Origin: Aradus depressus
Lineage: Eukaryota; Arthropoda; Insecta; Hemiptera; Aradidae
Assembly (NCBI GenBank): GCA_963662175.1
Contig: OY759226.1
Coordinates: 24,474,446 to 24,538,445 of the forward strand
Direction: 5' to 3'
Length of the DNA: 64,000 nt
Shown here: piece by piece, positions 20,835-31,939 of the stretch
Layout of the letters: each line of letters opens with the position of its first letter
How positions within the stretch are numbered: the first letter of the stretch is position 1
Position numbers and translations under genes: made by a program
Notes under the pieces: model-generated
Seen by the model: only the letters and a program-made list of their open reading frames with translations
What the model was told of the DNA's origin: nothing
The model's database searches: none

Positions 20835-21645
20835 CCGGGCTATAACGGCTATAACGATAAGGTACTAATTTGGCGTCTGTCAGAGGACTTTTTCTCGTTC
20901 TGCTGGTCAAGTGCCTGACTCTACTGTGAGAGTTCCATAGTTATTCCATAGTATATTATTTCTGACTCTAATGTGAGAGTCCTACATTTTGCCTGCTCGG
21001 GTTTAATTAGGATGGGGCTCTTTAACGAATAACTATGGCCCAATCTGTTTTTTTTTTTTTTAACTCATGCCCGGGCTATAACGATAAGGTAATTTGGCGT
21101 TTGTCAGAGGGCTTTTTCTCGTTCTGCTGGTCAATGTGCCTGACTACTTCGAGAGTTTTTGCCTATTCAGGTTTAATTAGGATGGGGCTCTTTAAGAAAT
21201 ACCTGACATCGCACAGGCTCGGTTCCGCCATTTATATTTAGGATGGTGTGTCTAAAGGGCCTTGACCGGGGTTCGAACCCGTTATCTTAAGACTCGACTG
21301 TGGGAGTCTTCAATTTTGCCTTCCCAGGTTTAATTACCTAGACAGAAGGGTCTCTAATGAGTATCTGACTGAACCAACGTTCAGTATAAAGGACGGCGTG
21401 CTAAAGATTTTTTTTTTTTTTACTTGGGAGGTAGAAAATCGCATCGGCCCCCATAGGAGCCCTACCTTTCACCTATCTAGTTTTATTCACCTAGGGTAGG
21501 GGTCTTTAACGAGTACTTGATATCGCCCAGGTTCAGGACCATCGCCCTATATCTCATCCAAAAGACGGCATGCTCAAAATAAAAAAACCGAACCCGCGAT
21601 CTTGAGCTCAATAGTCAAGCACGCTACCTGTGAGCTACCCTCACT
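20835..21645 (-). mobile_element. Cluster of decayed tRNA-derived SINE copies
   Basis: At least three minus-strand pieces lie in a row: 20835-21030, 21060-21290 (B-box-like GGTTCGAACCC at about 21271) and 21295-21645 (head with GAGCTCAATAG near the right end). They are more diverged than the other copies, so they are old. Confidence 0.7.
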
Positions 21646-23440
21646 TTTGGATAATACATATATTATTTTATTGTTCTTTTTACCATTGTTATATATTTAT
21701 AAATATACCTTCGCATTTGTTCGAATAAAAAAATGTCCGACCAGAAGGAATGGTCTGAAAGGAAAGGACTGGAAAACAATTTGAAATTAAAAATAGTTCT
21801 TTTCGATTTGAATTTTAAATGTGACGACTTTCGACCTTTATTGTCCTGCCAAACCAGATGATTCCTGAGTCCCTCTGCTAGCGAGAACAGTTTTGTCTTG
21901 TCTTGTTTGATTATTTTTAAATCCTTATCTACACAGGGTTGTATACAACAAAGTATACAACAGAACCTTTGTACAACCGCTCTGTTGTATGTCTGTCCGT
22001 CACAGCTTATCTCAGAAACTATTATTAAAGCCTACTTGACAGGTATACAGAAGACCTTGACCTGCATTTTGACTAGGTATATCTTATTTATGGAATTATT
22101 TCATTATCACTTCCCCAGATATACAAAGTATAGGGGAAGTTATGTAATCGCCTAGAAATTCGATTAAATAAACAATAAATTTATGATAATTAAAACAAAA
22201 AAGAATAATTAAATAAACAATAAATTACCACATTTCCTGTATAAATTACATCTCTTTTCTTTTACTAAATTTTGATTTCTACAGTAGTTTTTCGAAAAGG
22301 GCCCTAAAAAAATATCAAAAGTTCAAGACGTGCAATTTTGAAGAAAGTGCACGTATATTTAAAAATATTTTAATTAACAAACTTTTCATTTGGATTTCTA
22401 AAGAGATACCATTTTTAATTTTCTTTCAATAATATTAAATCTAATCCAAAGGTTTTCTAAATTATCTTACTGGGCCAACAGGGAAAATTAATAGAATATA
22501 ATTTTCAAGAACAAATATTGGGTTTATTTTCTTAAATCTATATTATTAAAATTAAAAACTAAACATGGAAACGAACAAAAATCAAAAGAAAAATCTTAAA
22601 AACTAAATCCTTTAAACTAATTGAATCTTTTTTTTGTTTTATATTTTGATCATTTTTTAAATTTAGGTTATATATTTCTGGGCATATATCCTATCATATA
22701 AACAAACAACAGTACCTTCTTTGCGGATCAATTTCACCGTCAATTCACTTCTATTTAGTTCATCACAACTTAAGCCTAAACACCACTCTACATCTTAACT
22801 CAGACCGTCACCATTCAAACCAGGCCTCGACCCGACTCTACACACACTAAAAAAAACAGCTGATGGCCGTGGTTTGTTTTAAAAGAAAATTGTTTTTTAT
22901 ATAAAAATAAATCAAAATTAGCAAAAACAAAAAATTCCCGGTTGAATGTTTCGAAACCAAATCTTTTTATGTGTATCCAGAACCCCATAAGGACCTATTG
23001 ATCGTAATGACGTATTGACATGAAATTATATGATTCCATGACTCCATAGGGTAATATCTGTCGATTTAAAAAAAAAATCTGTTTAAGAGGGGAATAGTTG
23101 TCGATGTGAAGAATGTATCAACACAATTCAGTGTTGATACACATAATCGATGAACTGATTTCTGAGAAAGAGAGAAAAATTAGTATATTATTTCGCTTTG
23201 GGGAAGTACATAGCTGGTAATTCTCTTCAGATATTTTTTTTCATGATGGAATGGGATGTTTGAGTATGCCGAGAGTTGCAACAATCCACAATGATAAATG
23301 ATAATTGTTACGATGCGATATAATGACTAAAACACAATTTCATTGACAGTAATCTTTATTATTTATGTTGTAACAATGCAAATTACTGTGAAGACATAAG
23401 ATATATTGTCATTAGGGATAGAGTTGTAATAATTACTACA
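21646..23440. other. AT-rich gene-free stretch with two dispersed-repeat pieces
   Basis: The family end ATAGGGGAAGTTATGTAATC lies at about 22128-22147, and a second copy with TTTGGGGAAGTACAT at 22980-23215. I see no coding region. Confidence 0.4.
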
Positions 23441-23451
23441 TGATGTTTGGT

Positions 23452-23900
23452 ACGGCAGCGCGCCAGTAGCTTATGGTGCCACTGGTACAGCGCGCCAGTA
23501 GCTTATGGTGCCACTAGTGCAGCCCGCCAGTAGCGTACAGTGCCACTAGTACAGCGCGCCAGTAGCGTACAGTGCCACTAGTGCAGTGCGCCAGTAGCGT
23601 ACAGTGCCACTAGTACAGCGCGCTAGTAGCTTACGGTGTCACTAGTACAGCGCGCTAGTAGCTTATGGTGCCACTAGTGCAGCGCGCCAGTAGCGTACAG
23701 TGCCACTAGTGCATCGCGCCAGTAGCGTACAGTGCCACTAGTACAGCCCGCCAGTAGCTTATGGTGCCACTAGTACAGCGCGCCAGTAGCTTACGGTGCC
23801 ACTAGTACAGCGCGCCAGTAGCATACAGTGCCACAAGTGCAGCGCGCCAGTAGCGTACAGTGCCACCTGTGCAGCGCGCCAGTAGCGTACAGTGCCACTT
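23452..23900 (+). repeat. 32-bp minisatellite, about 14 units
   Basis: Unit GCGCGCCAGTAGCGTACAGT followed by GCCACTAGTACA. Units differ mostly at GTAC/TTAT and by single bases; CGCG and ACTAGT steps recur. Confidence 0.95.
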
Positions 23901-23999
23901 GGGTTCATTGGAAGGGACGACCCGCGTATGGATACGCAATTTATTAAAAAATGGGTACTTTTTTTAAATATTTACAGTACAATATATTGTTTATTGGCC

Positions 24000-24205
24000 C
24001 TTACGGTTTTTGATCTGGAAGGTGAAAAAACCTTAAACACGCCATCCTTCGAATAGGACGTTAAGCGATGTTCCCAAGACTGTGCGATGTCAGGTAATCG
24101 TTAAAGACCACAACCCTAGGTAGCTAACTCTACGGACTCACAGAGAGTGTGGGGCTCATGTCCACCAGAGTGACGTAAGAGCGCTCTGGTAGTAGACTAT
24201 CTTAT
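24000..24205 (+). mobile_element. tRNA-derived SINE, 5'-truncated
   Basis: Body phrases AAACACGCCATCCTTCG, GACGTTAAGCGATG, AGGTAATCGTTAAAGACC, GGGCTCATGTCCACCAGAG. It is next to a TTCCCC-family copy. Confidence 0.7.
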
Positions 24206-24319
24206 CATTCTCTCTGCCAACTAAAATTATCTCCCAGCAGATGAGCCGGCAACGGGAGAAATAACTGCGACGAGTCGCACCTACCGGCCGTAATTGGAAA
24301 GAAATTTTGAGTGGATTTT

Positions 24320-25045
24320 CCTTGGGGGCGTTACGTAATCTGTCAAAAATTCGTTGCATATTTTTCAACGGAATTTCAAGTTTACCGACCTCCAGATTCA
24401 AAATATGAAGAAAAAAAAAAATTGTCTGTCTGTGTGTCTGTGAACACGATAACCCCCGGTAGAAATTTTATATGTGAATGCAGAACTCCCTAACGACGAT
24501 TGTTTTAGGCCAACTCGACCAAAGGGAAGGGGGGAAATTAGAGGGAAAGTTAACATAAAAACTGTAATAACTGCCGATAGAATGAATGTATCGACACGAA
24601 ATTTTATATGTGAATTCAGAACCCCGTAAGGATGACACTCATCAATTTTCAAAGGAATCGGCAGAAGGGAAGGGGGGGTTCAGGGGAGGGCTTAACTCAA
24701 AAACCCTAATAACTGCCGAAGTAATGAATGTATCGACATGAAATTTAATATTTCAAGTCAAAACCCAATCAGGACACAATCTATCAAATTTCAGCGATAT
24801 CGGCTGAAGGGAAGGGGGGATTCAGGGGAGGGCTTAACTCAAAAACACTAATAACTGCCGATGTAATGAATGTATCGACATGAAATTTAATATTTCAAGT
24901 CAAAACCTAATCAGGACATAACCTATCAAATTTCAGCGATATCGGCTGAAGGGAAAAGGGGGTTCAGGGGAGGGCTTAACTCAAAAACCCTAATAACTGC
25001 CGATGTAATGGATTAATTCGTTGTGCGGAAGTACAATACCAGTGA
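24320..25045. repeat. TTCCCC-ended repeat with internal 142-bp tandem duplication
   Basis: The phrase TGAATGTATCGACA recurs at about 24583, 24724 and 24866, a step of 141-142 bp, about 3.4 units. The right end TTAATTCGTTGTGCGGAAGT matches the family terminus. Confidence 0.8.
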
Positions 25046-25299
25046 TTCTTTTACTACTTTTCTCTTAGTTGGATGACTATTGGACTCATGGCGTTGCTGT
25101 TGTTCCCCCTTCACTTGAATATAGGATTCTGTGTTTATTGAGGTCATCTTTTTCGAAAACGTTATTATTATTATTTTTTTTGTCCATTTCCTTCTTAGTG
25201 GCCATTACTAGCGGTTTGATGATGGAGCGGAAGTCATCAAGGCGGTCATCTTCGGCTTCCTTTCCCTTCCCAAGTATACCTTCTAGCTTATTTCTATAC

Positions 25300-27254
25300 T
25301 AGCAGTAATACCCGGCGTTGCCCGGGGAACTTTGATTTTTGTCCCAATATCTTCTATAACGCTATTCAGTTCCTCGACAGTACATTCATGATGTTATAAT
25401 TTTCAATTATAGGAATAAGGCTTATAGTCCTTCAGCTGTTGTAACGCTAGTAAGTTTTTAGGACTCCTGGGCGCCTTTCAACGGCGGAAGCCACACCTAG
25501 TGAATACTTAGCATCGCTGGACGTCATAGTCAGTGCGTACTTAAGAACGTTTGTGACCACAGCTAGTATGTGGCTTGCAACGCTGAGCACCACAGCTAGT
25601 ACGTAGTTGGGAATGCTGGGCATCATAGCTAGTATGTGCCTTGCGACGGCGGACCCAACAGCTAGTACGTAGTTAGGAACGCTGGGCACTACAGCTAGTA
25701 AATGCCTTGCAACAACGGACCCCACAGCTAGTACGATATTAGGAACCCTGGGCATCACAGCTAGTATGCTTTTGCAACGACGGACCCCACAGCTAGAACG
25801 TTTTTAGGAACGCTGGGCCCTACAGGTAGTAGGTGCCTTGCAACTGTGGACCCCACAGATAGTATGTAGTTAGAACCACAGGGCATCACAGCTAGTATGA
25901 GTTTCGCAACGGTGGACCCCACAGCTAGTACCTACGTAGTTAAATACGCTGGGCCACACTGCTAGCGCCTTGCAACAGCGGACCCCACAGCTAGTATGTA
26001 GTTAAATACGCTGGGCATTACAGCTAGTAAATGTCTTGTAGGTGCCTTGCAACAGCGAACCCCACAGCCAGTACATAGTTAGGAACGCTGGGGCTGAGCA
26101 CTACAGATAGTAAGTGCCTTGCAAAAGCGGACCCCACAGCTAGTACGATATTAGGAACGCTGGACATCACAGCTAGTAAATGTCTTGCAACAGTGAACCC
26201 CACAGCGAATACATAGTTACTACTACTACTACATGTGAAATTCATGACAATCCGATTCATGACAATACGATCAACCGTTAATGAGCTAGCTCTATATTTA
26301 TACTTAGTCCCCCCCCCCCCCCTCCACCCCGCCACCCGTTCAAAACTTCGGGACGCCACACACCTTATTTTTCTATTTGGCCTTCAGGAATAATATATGC
26401 GAAATTTCGCGACAATACGACCAACCGTTAATGAGCTAACTCTATATGTATATTTAGCCCCCCCCACAACCCTCCTTCCTGTTCAAAATTTTGGGCCGTC
26501 ACACACCTAATATTTCTATTTGACCTTTAGGAATATTACATGTGAAATTTCATGACGATTCGCCCATTAGTTAATGAGTTAGCTCTATATTTATACTTAG
26601 GCCCCCCCACTACCCCCCTCCCGTAAAAAATTTTGAGCCGTCACACCGCCTATTTTTTTTATTTGGTCTTCAGGAATACTACATGTGAAACTTCGTGACA
26701 ATCCGACCAACTGTTAAAGAGTTAGCTCTATATTTATACTTAGGCCCCCCACAACCCCCCCTCCCGTTCAAAACTTTGGGACGCCACACACCTTTTTTTC
26801 CTATTTGGCTTTTAAAAATACTACGTGAAATTTCATGACGATTCGCCCATTAGTTAATGAGTTAGCTCTATATTTATACTTAGGCCCCCCCACAACCCCC
26901 CCTCCCGTTCAAAACTTTGGGACGCCACACACCTTTTTTTCCTGTTTGGCTTTTAAAAAGACTACGTGTGAAATTTCATGACAATTTGACCATTAGTTAA
27001 TGAGTTAGCACTATTTATATACTTAGGCCCCCCTTACAACCCCCCCTCCCGATCAAAATTTTGGGACGCCACATAGCCTATTATTCAATCGGGCTCAAAA
27101 GAATGCTACATGGGAAGTTTCATAAAAATCCGTCCAGCGGTTTGGGCGTGATGCTGGAACAAACATACATACATACATACATACATACATACATACATAC
27201 AAACAAACATACAAACAAACAAACAAACCCCGTTTCAGCTTTATTTATATAGAT
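25300..27254 (+). repeat. Composite repeat A: CCCGGCGTTGCCCGGG head, 66-bp array, about 145-bp array, microsatellite and TTTATATAGAT tail
   Basis: The head holds the palindrome-like CCCGGCGTTGCCCGGG (about 25311-25326). Then comes a minisatellite of 33+33 bp units (ACAGCTAGTA in each half) from about 25485 to 26215, four to six units of about 145 bp with poly-C runs (26220-27060), ATCCGTCCAGCGGTTTGGGC, (CATA)n and (CAAA)n, and CCGTTTCAGCTTTATT. It ends at ATATAGAT. No enzyme is encoded. Confidence 0.8.
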
Positions 27255-27399
27255 TATATCACAATGTACACAAGTTTTGATTTGTGTTCATATCTATACA
27301 TACATCTTTTTTTTTTTGGCATTTTTCTTCCATAGTGGATCGGTGTCACCATATTTAAAGTCAGTCTGAACGTTGTGCTGACGTTGGCATAATCCGAAA

Positions 27400-29640
27400 C
27401 CAGCACACTCTATGGCTCTGTCAGTTAACAAATATTAAATCTATAAACCGTTAAAAAGCAAGAAATTTGAAGAATGGAGTCTACCGAGCTCAGGATCGCC
27501 ACTTAGAAATCTAGCTGAGGCACTTAGGTCAGATGTTTTAATCGGGAAGTTAAAAATAACTTTGAGCACTTCGTCCTTCGGATGGGACATTAAGCGATGA
27601 TCCAGGGCTTTTTCGAATGTGAGGTACTCGATAATGAGACGTATGTTATTTAAATAAACCTGGGTAGGTCAATTTCCACTTAGGTTGAAAGCCTTGAGCA
27701 CGTCGTCCTTCGGATGGGACTTTCCGGATATATCTGAATCTGTCGTATCAGTTTTAACAATTATTAAGCCTATAAACCGTTGAATAGCGCGAATTTTTTG
27801 AAAAACGTTTTCATTTTGATTTTTGTGTGGGGTTCAGATAATCCGGTCGTTCTCTATCAGTTTTAACAAATATTTAATCTATAAACCGTTAAAAAGCGAG
27901 AAATTTGAAGAATGGAGTCTACCGAGCTCAGGATCGCCACTTACAAATCTAGCTGAGGCACTTAGGTCAGATGTTTTAATCGGGAAGTGAAAAATAACTA
28001 TGAGCACGTCGTCCTTCGGATGGGACTTTAAGCGATGTTCCAGGACTTTTTCGAAAGTGAGGTACTCGATAATGAGACGTATGTTATGTAAATAAACCTG
28101 GGTAGGTGAAATTTCACTTAGGTTGAAAATAGCCTTGAGCACGTCGTCCTTCGGATGGGACTTTCCGGATATATCTGATTCTGTCGTATCAGTTTTAACA
28201 GTTATTAAGCCTATAAACCGTTAAATAGCGTGAATTTTTTGAAAAACATTTTTATTTTGATTTTTGTGTAGGATTCAGATAATCCGGTCGTTCTCTATCA
28301 GTTTTAACAAATATTAAATCTATAAACCGTTAAAAAGCGAGAAATTTCAAGAATGGAGTCTACCGAGCTCAGGATCGCCACTTAGAAATCTAGTTGAGGC
28401 ACTTAAGTCAGATGTTTTAATCGGGAAGCTAAAAATAACTTTGAGCACGTCGTCCTTCGGATGGGACATTAAGCAATAATCCAGGGCTTTTTCGAATGTG
28501 AGGTACTCGATAATGAGACGTATGTTATGTAAATAAACCTGGGTAGGTGAAATTTCACTTAGGTTGAAAATAGCCTTGAGCACGTCGTCCTTCGGATGGG
28601 ACTTTCCGGATAAATCTGAATCTGTCGTATCAGTTTTAACAATTATTAAGCCTATAAACCGTTAAATAGCGCAAATTTTTTGAAAAACATTTTGATTTTG
28701 ATTTTTGTGTAGGATTCAGATAATCCGGTCGTTCTCTATCAGTTTTAACAAATATTAAATCTATAAACCGTTAAAAAGCGAGAAATTTCAAGAATGGAGT
28801 CTACCGAGCTCAGGATCGCCACTTAGAAATCTAGTTGAGGCACTTAGGTCAGATGTTTCAATCGGGAAGTTAAAAAACACTTTGAGCACGTCGTCCTTCG
28901 GATGGGACTTTAAGCGATGATCCAGGGCTTTTTCGACTGTGAGGTACTCGATAATGAGACGTATGTAAATAAACGTAAATAAACCTGGGTAGGTGAAATA
29001 TCACTTAGGTTGAAAATAGCCTTGAGCACGTCGTCCTTCGGATGGGACTTTCCGGATAAATCTGAATCTCTCGTATCAGTTTTAACAATTATTAAGCCTA
29101 TAAACCGTTAAATAGCGCAAATTTTTTGAAAAACATTTTTATTTTGATTTTTGTGTAGGATTCAGATAATCCGGTCGTTCTCTATCAGTTTTAACAAATA
29201 TTAAATCTATAAACCGTTAAAAAGCGAGAAATTTCAAGAATGGAGTCTACCGAGCTCAGGATCGCCACTTAGAAATCTAGCTGAGGCACTTAGGTCAGAT
29301 GTTTCAATCGGGAAGTTAAAAAACACTTTGAGCACGTCGTCCTTCGGATGGGACTTTAAGCGATGATCCAGGGCTTTTTCGAATGTGAGGTACTCGATAA
29401 TGAGACGTATGTTATGTAAATAAACCTGGTTAGGTGAAATTTCACTTAGGTTGAAAATAGCCTTGAGCACGTCGTCCGTCGGATGGGACTTTTCGGATAT
29501 ATCTGATTCTGTCGTATCAGTTTTAACAATTATTAAGCCTATAAACCGTTAAATAGCGTGAATTTTTTGAAAAACATTTTTATTTTGATTTTTGTGTAGG
29601 ATTCAGATAATCCGGTCGTTCTCTATCAGTTTTAACAAAT
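27400..29640 (+). repeat. 441-bp satellite array, about 5 units
   Basis: TTCTCTATCAG recurs at 27850, 28291, 28732, 29178 and 29619, steps of 441, 441, 446 and 441. Each unit contains GAGCTCAGGATCGCCAC through CGTCGTCCTTCGGATGGGAC, a diverged SINE body, and a second partial copy of the same motif. Confidence 0.95.
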
Positions 29641-29649
29641 ATTAAATCT

Positions 29650-30542
29650 ATAGCAGTTATACCCGGCGTTGCCCGGGGAACTTTGATTTTTCTCCCAATA
29701 TCTTCTATAACGCTATTCAGTTCCTCGACAGTACATTCATGATGTTATAATTTTCAATTATTCATACGGAATAAGGCTTATAGTCCTTCAGCTGTTGTAA
29801 CGCTAGTATGTTTTTAGGACCCCACACACCTTATTTTTCTATTTGGCCTTCAGGAATACTCCATGTGAAATTTCGTGACAATCCGACCAACCGTTAAAGA
29901 ATTAGCTCTATATTTATACTTAGGCCCCCCCACAACCCCCCCTCCCGTTCAAAACTTTGGGACGCCACACACCTTTTTTTCCTATTTGGCTTTTAAAAAT
30001 ACTACGTGAAATTTCATGACGATTCGCCCATTAGTTAATGAGTTAGCTCTATATTTATACTTAGGCCCCCCCACAACCCCCCCTCCCGTACAAAACTTTG
30101 GGACGCCACACACCTTTTTTTCCTACTTGGCTTTTAAAAAGACTACGTGTGAAATTTCATGACAATTCGCCCATTAGTTAATGAGTTAGCTCTATATTTA
30201 TACTTAGGCCCCCCTTACAACCCCCCCTCCCGATCAAAACTTTGGGACGCCACACACCTTTTTTTCTTGTTTGGCTTTTAAAAAGACTACCTGTAAAATT
30301 TCATGACAATTCGCCCATTAGTTAATGAGTTAGCACTATTTATATACTTAGGCCCCCCTTACAACCCCCCCTCCCGATCAAAATTTTGGGACGCCACATA
30401 GCCTATTATTCAATCGGGCTCAAAAGAATGCTACATGGCAGTTTCATAAAAATCCGTCCAGCGGTTTGGGCGTGATGCTGGAACAAACATACATACATAC
30501 AAACAAACAAACAAACCCCGTTTCAGCTTTATTAATATAGAC
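29650..30542 (+). repeat. Composite repeat B (short version of A, no 66-bp array)
   Basis: It has the same head (CCCGGCGTTGCCCGGG) and tail (CCGTTTCAGCTTTATT, ATATAGAC) with about four 145-bp units between. It interrupts a 441-bp satellite unit at its left edge. Confidence 0.8.
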
Positions 30543-31191
30543 AAGTCTTCAGCATATGCACTCTCCTGGTTGCGGGAACTATCACTCTATTAACAACTTC
30601 TAAGTTAAGGAACGCGGACATATTGTGAAAACTTGTAATCTATATTAATAAAGCTGAAACGGGGTTTGTTTGTTTGTTTGTTTGTATGTATGTATGTATG
30701 TATGTATGTATGTTTGTTCCAGCATCACGCCCAAACGGTTGGACGGATTTTTATGAAACTTCCCATGTAGCATCCCTATGAGCCCGATTGAATAATAGGC
30801 TATGTGGCGTCCCAAAATTATGATCGGGAGGGGGGGTTGTAAGAGGGGCCTAAGTATATAAATAGTGCTAACTCATTAACTAATGGTCGAATTGTTATGA
30901 AATTTCACATGTAGTATTTTTAAAAGCCAAATAGGAAAAAAAGGTGTGTGGCGTCCCAAAGTTTTGAACGGGAGGGGGGGTTGTGGGGGGGCCTAAGTAT
31001 AAATATAGAGCTAACTCATTAACTAATGGGCGAATTGTCATGAAATTTCACATGTAGTATTTTTAAAAGCCAAATAGGAAAAAAAGGTGTGTGGCGCCCA
31101 AAGTTTTTAACGGGAGGGGGGGTTGTGGGGGTAGGCCTAAGTATAAATATAGAGCTAACTCTTTAACGGTTGGTCGGATTGTCACTGTCAA

Positions 31192-31939
31192 TTTTTTTTT
31201 TTTTTTTTTTGGGTTGCCGACCTCCGGTGGAGGCCACGACACCATCGCCGAAACGTCGGGGAAAAAGGGAGGCCTAACAAATTTATTTACAAAATTAAAA
31301 TACTAAAGTACATTATTTAAAATGCAGAACTTATGATGCTGTGGTAGGCTAGGAGCGACCGCTGCCGACCATCTGCGACGATGAGCGGTCACTCCCAGCC
31401 CACCTTAATTTCTTGGCGGGCCGAGAGAGCTCGGGATAAATGTAGGGCGATCGCTAATTGTGGTTCGTTAGGGCGCCGGGGACGACTGCAGGCCTCCCCG
31501 GCGCAGGGTCAAAATGCTTGCTTCTTTCTCCGCCAGGAGGCGACAAATCGGCTGAACATTGGGTAGCCGGTTTCCGTCATCAGCTGCCGCAGGTCGAGTC
31601 CCAGATACGATCCTGTCCCGCGTATCAACTCCACCCTAGGCCCGTCGTACAGCGGACATTTGAGAACCACGTGCTCTGCCGTCTCGACCCCGCCGCACGA
31701 GCAGTTCGGGTTGTTCTTCCTCTTAAAGAAGAACAGCTTGGAGTTGAAATCTCCGTGACCTGATAGTATCTGGGACATCCAGTGGTCAGGCAGTATCCAA
31801 GTAGAGTCCAGACGAACCCGGATTTCCGGTAAATATGCGTAGGTCGTTCGGCCATCCGATGATCGTGACCACCGCTGTTGCCATTTCTCCACTATCCATT
31901 CCTGGACTATGTCCCTGCAACGCTCCGGTCTGGACTGTT
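31192..31939 (-). mobile_element. R1-clade-like LINE, 5'-truncated 3' fragment
   Basis: It is nearly identical to 40497-41240: RSRPERCRDIVQEWIVEKW, CSCGGVETAEHVVLKC and the same 3' UTR, ending in a T run (31192-31210, poly-A on the minus strand). Its 5' junction abuts the C-rich minisatellite. No target duplication was found. Confidence 0.9.

Noticed and set aside
23452..23900. CRISPR array
   Set aside because: Units are contiguous with no unique spacers, and the genome is eukaryotic.
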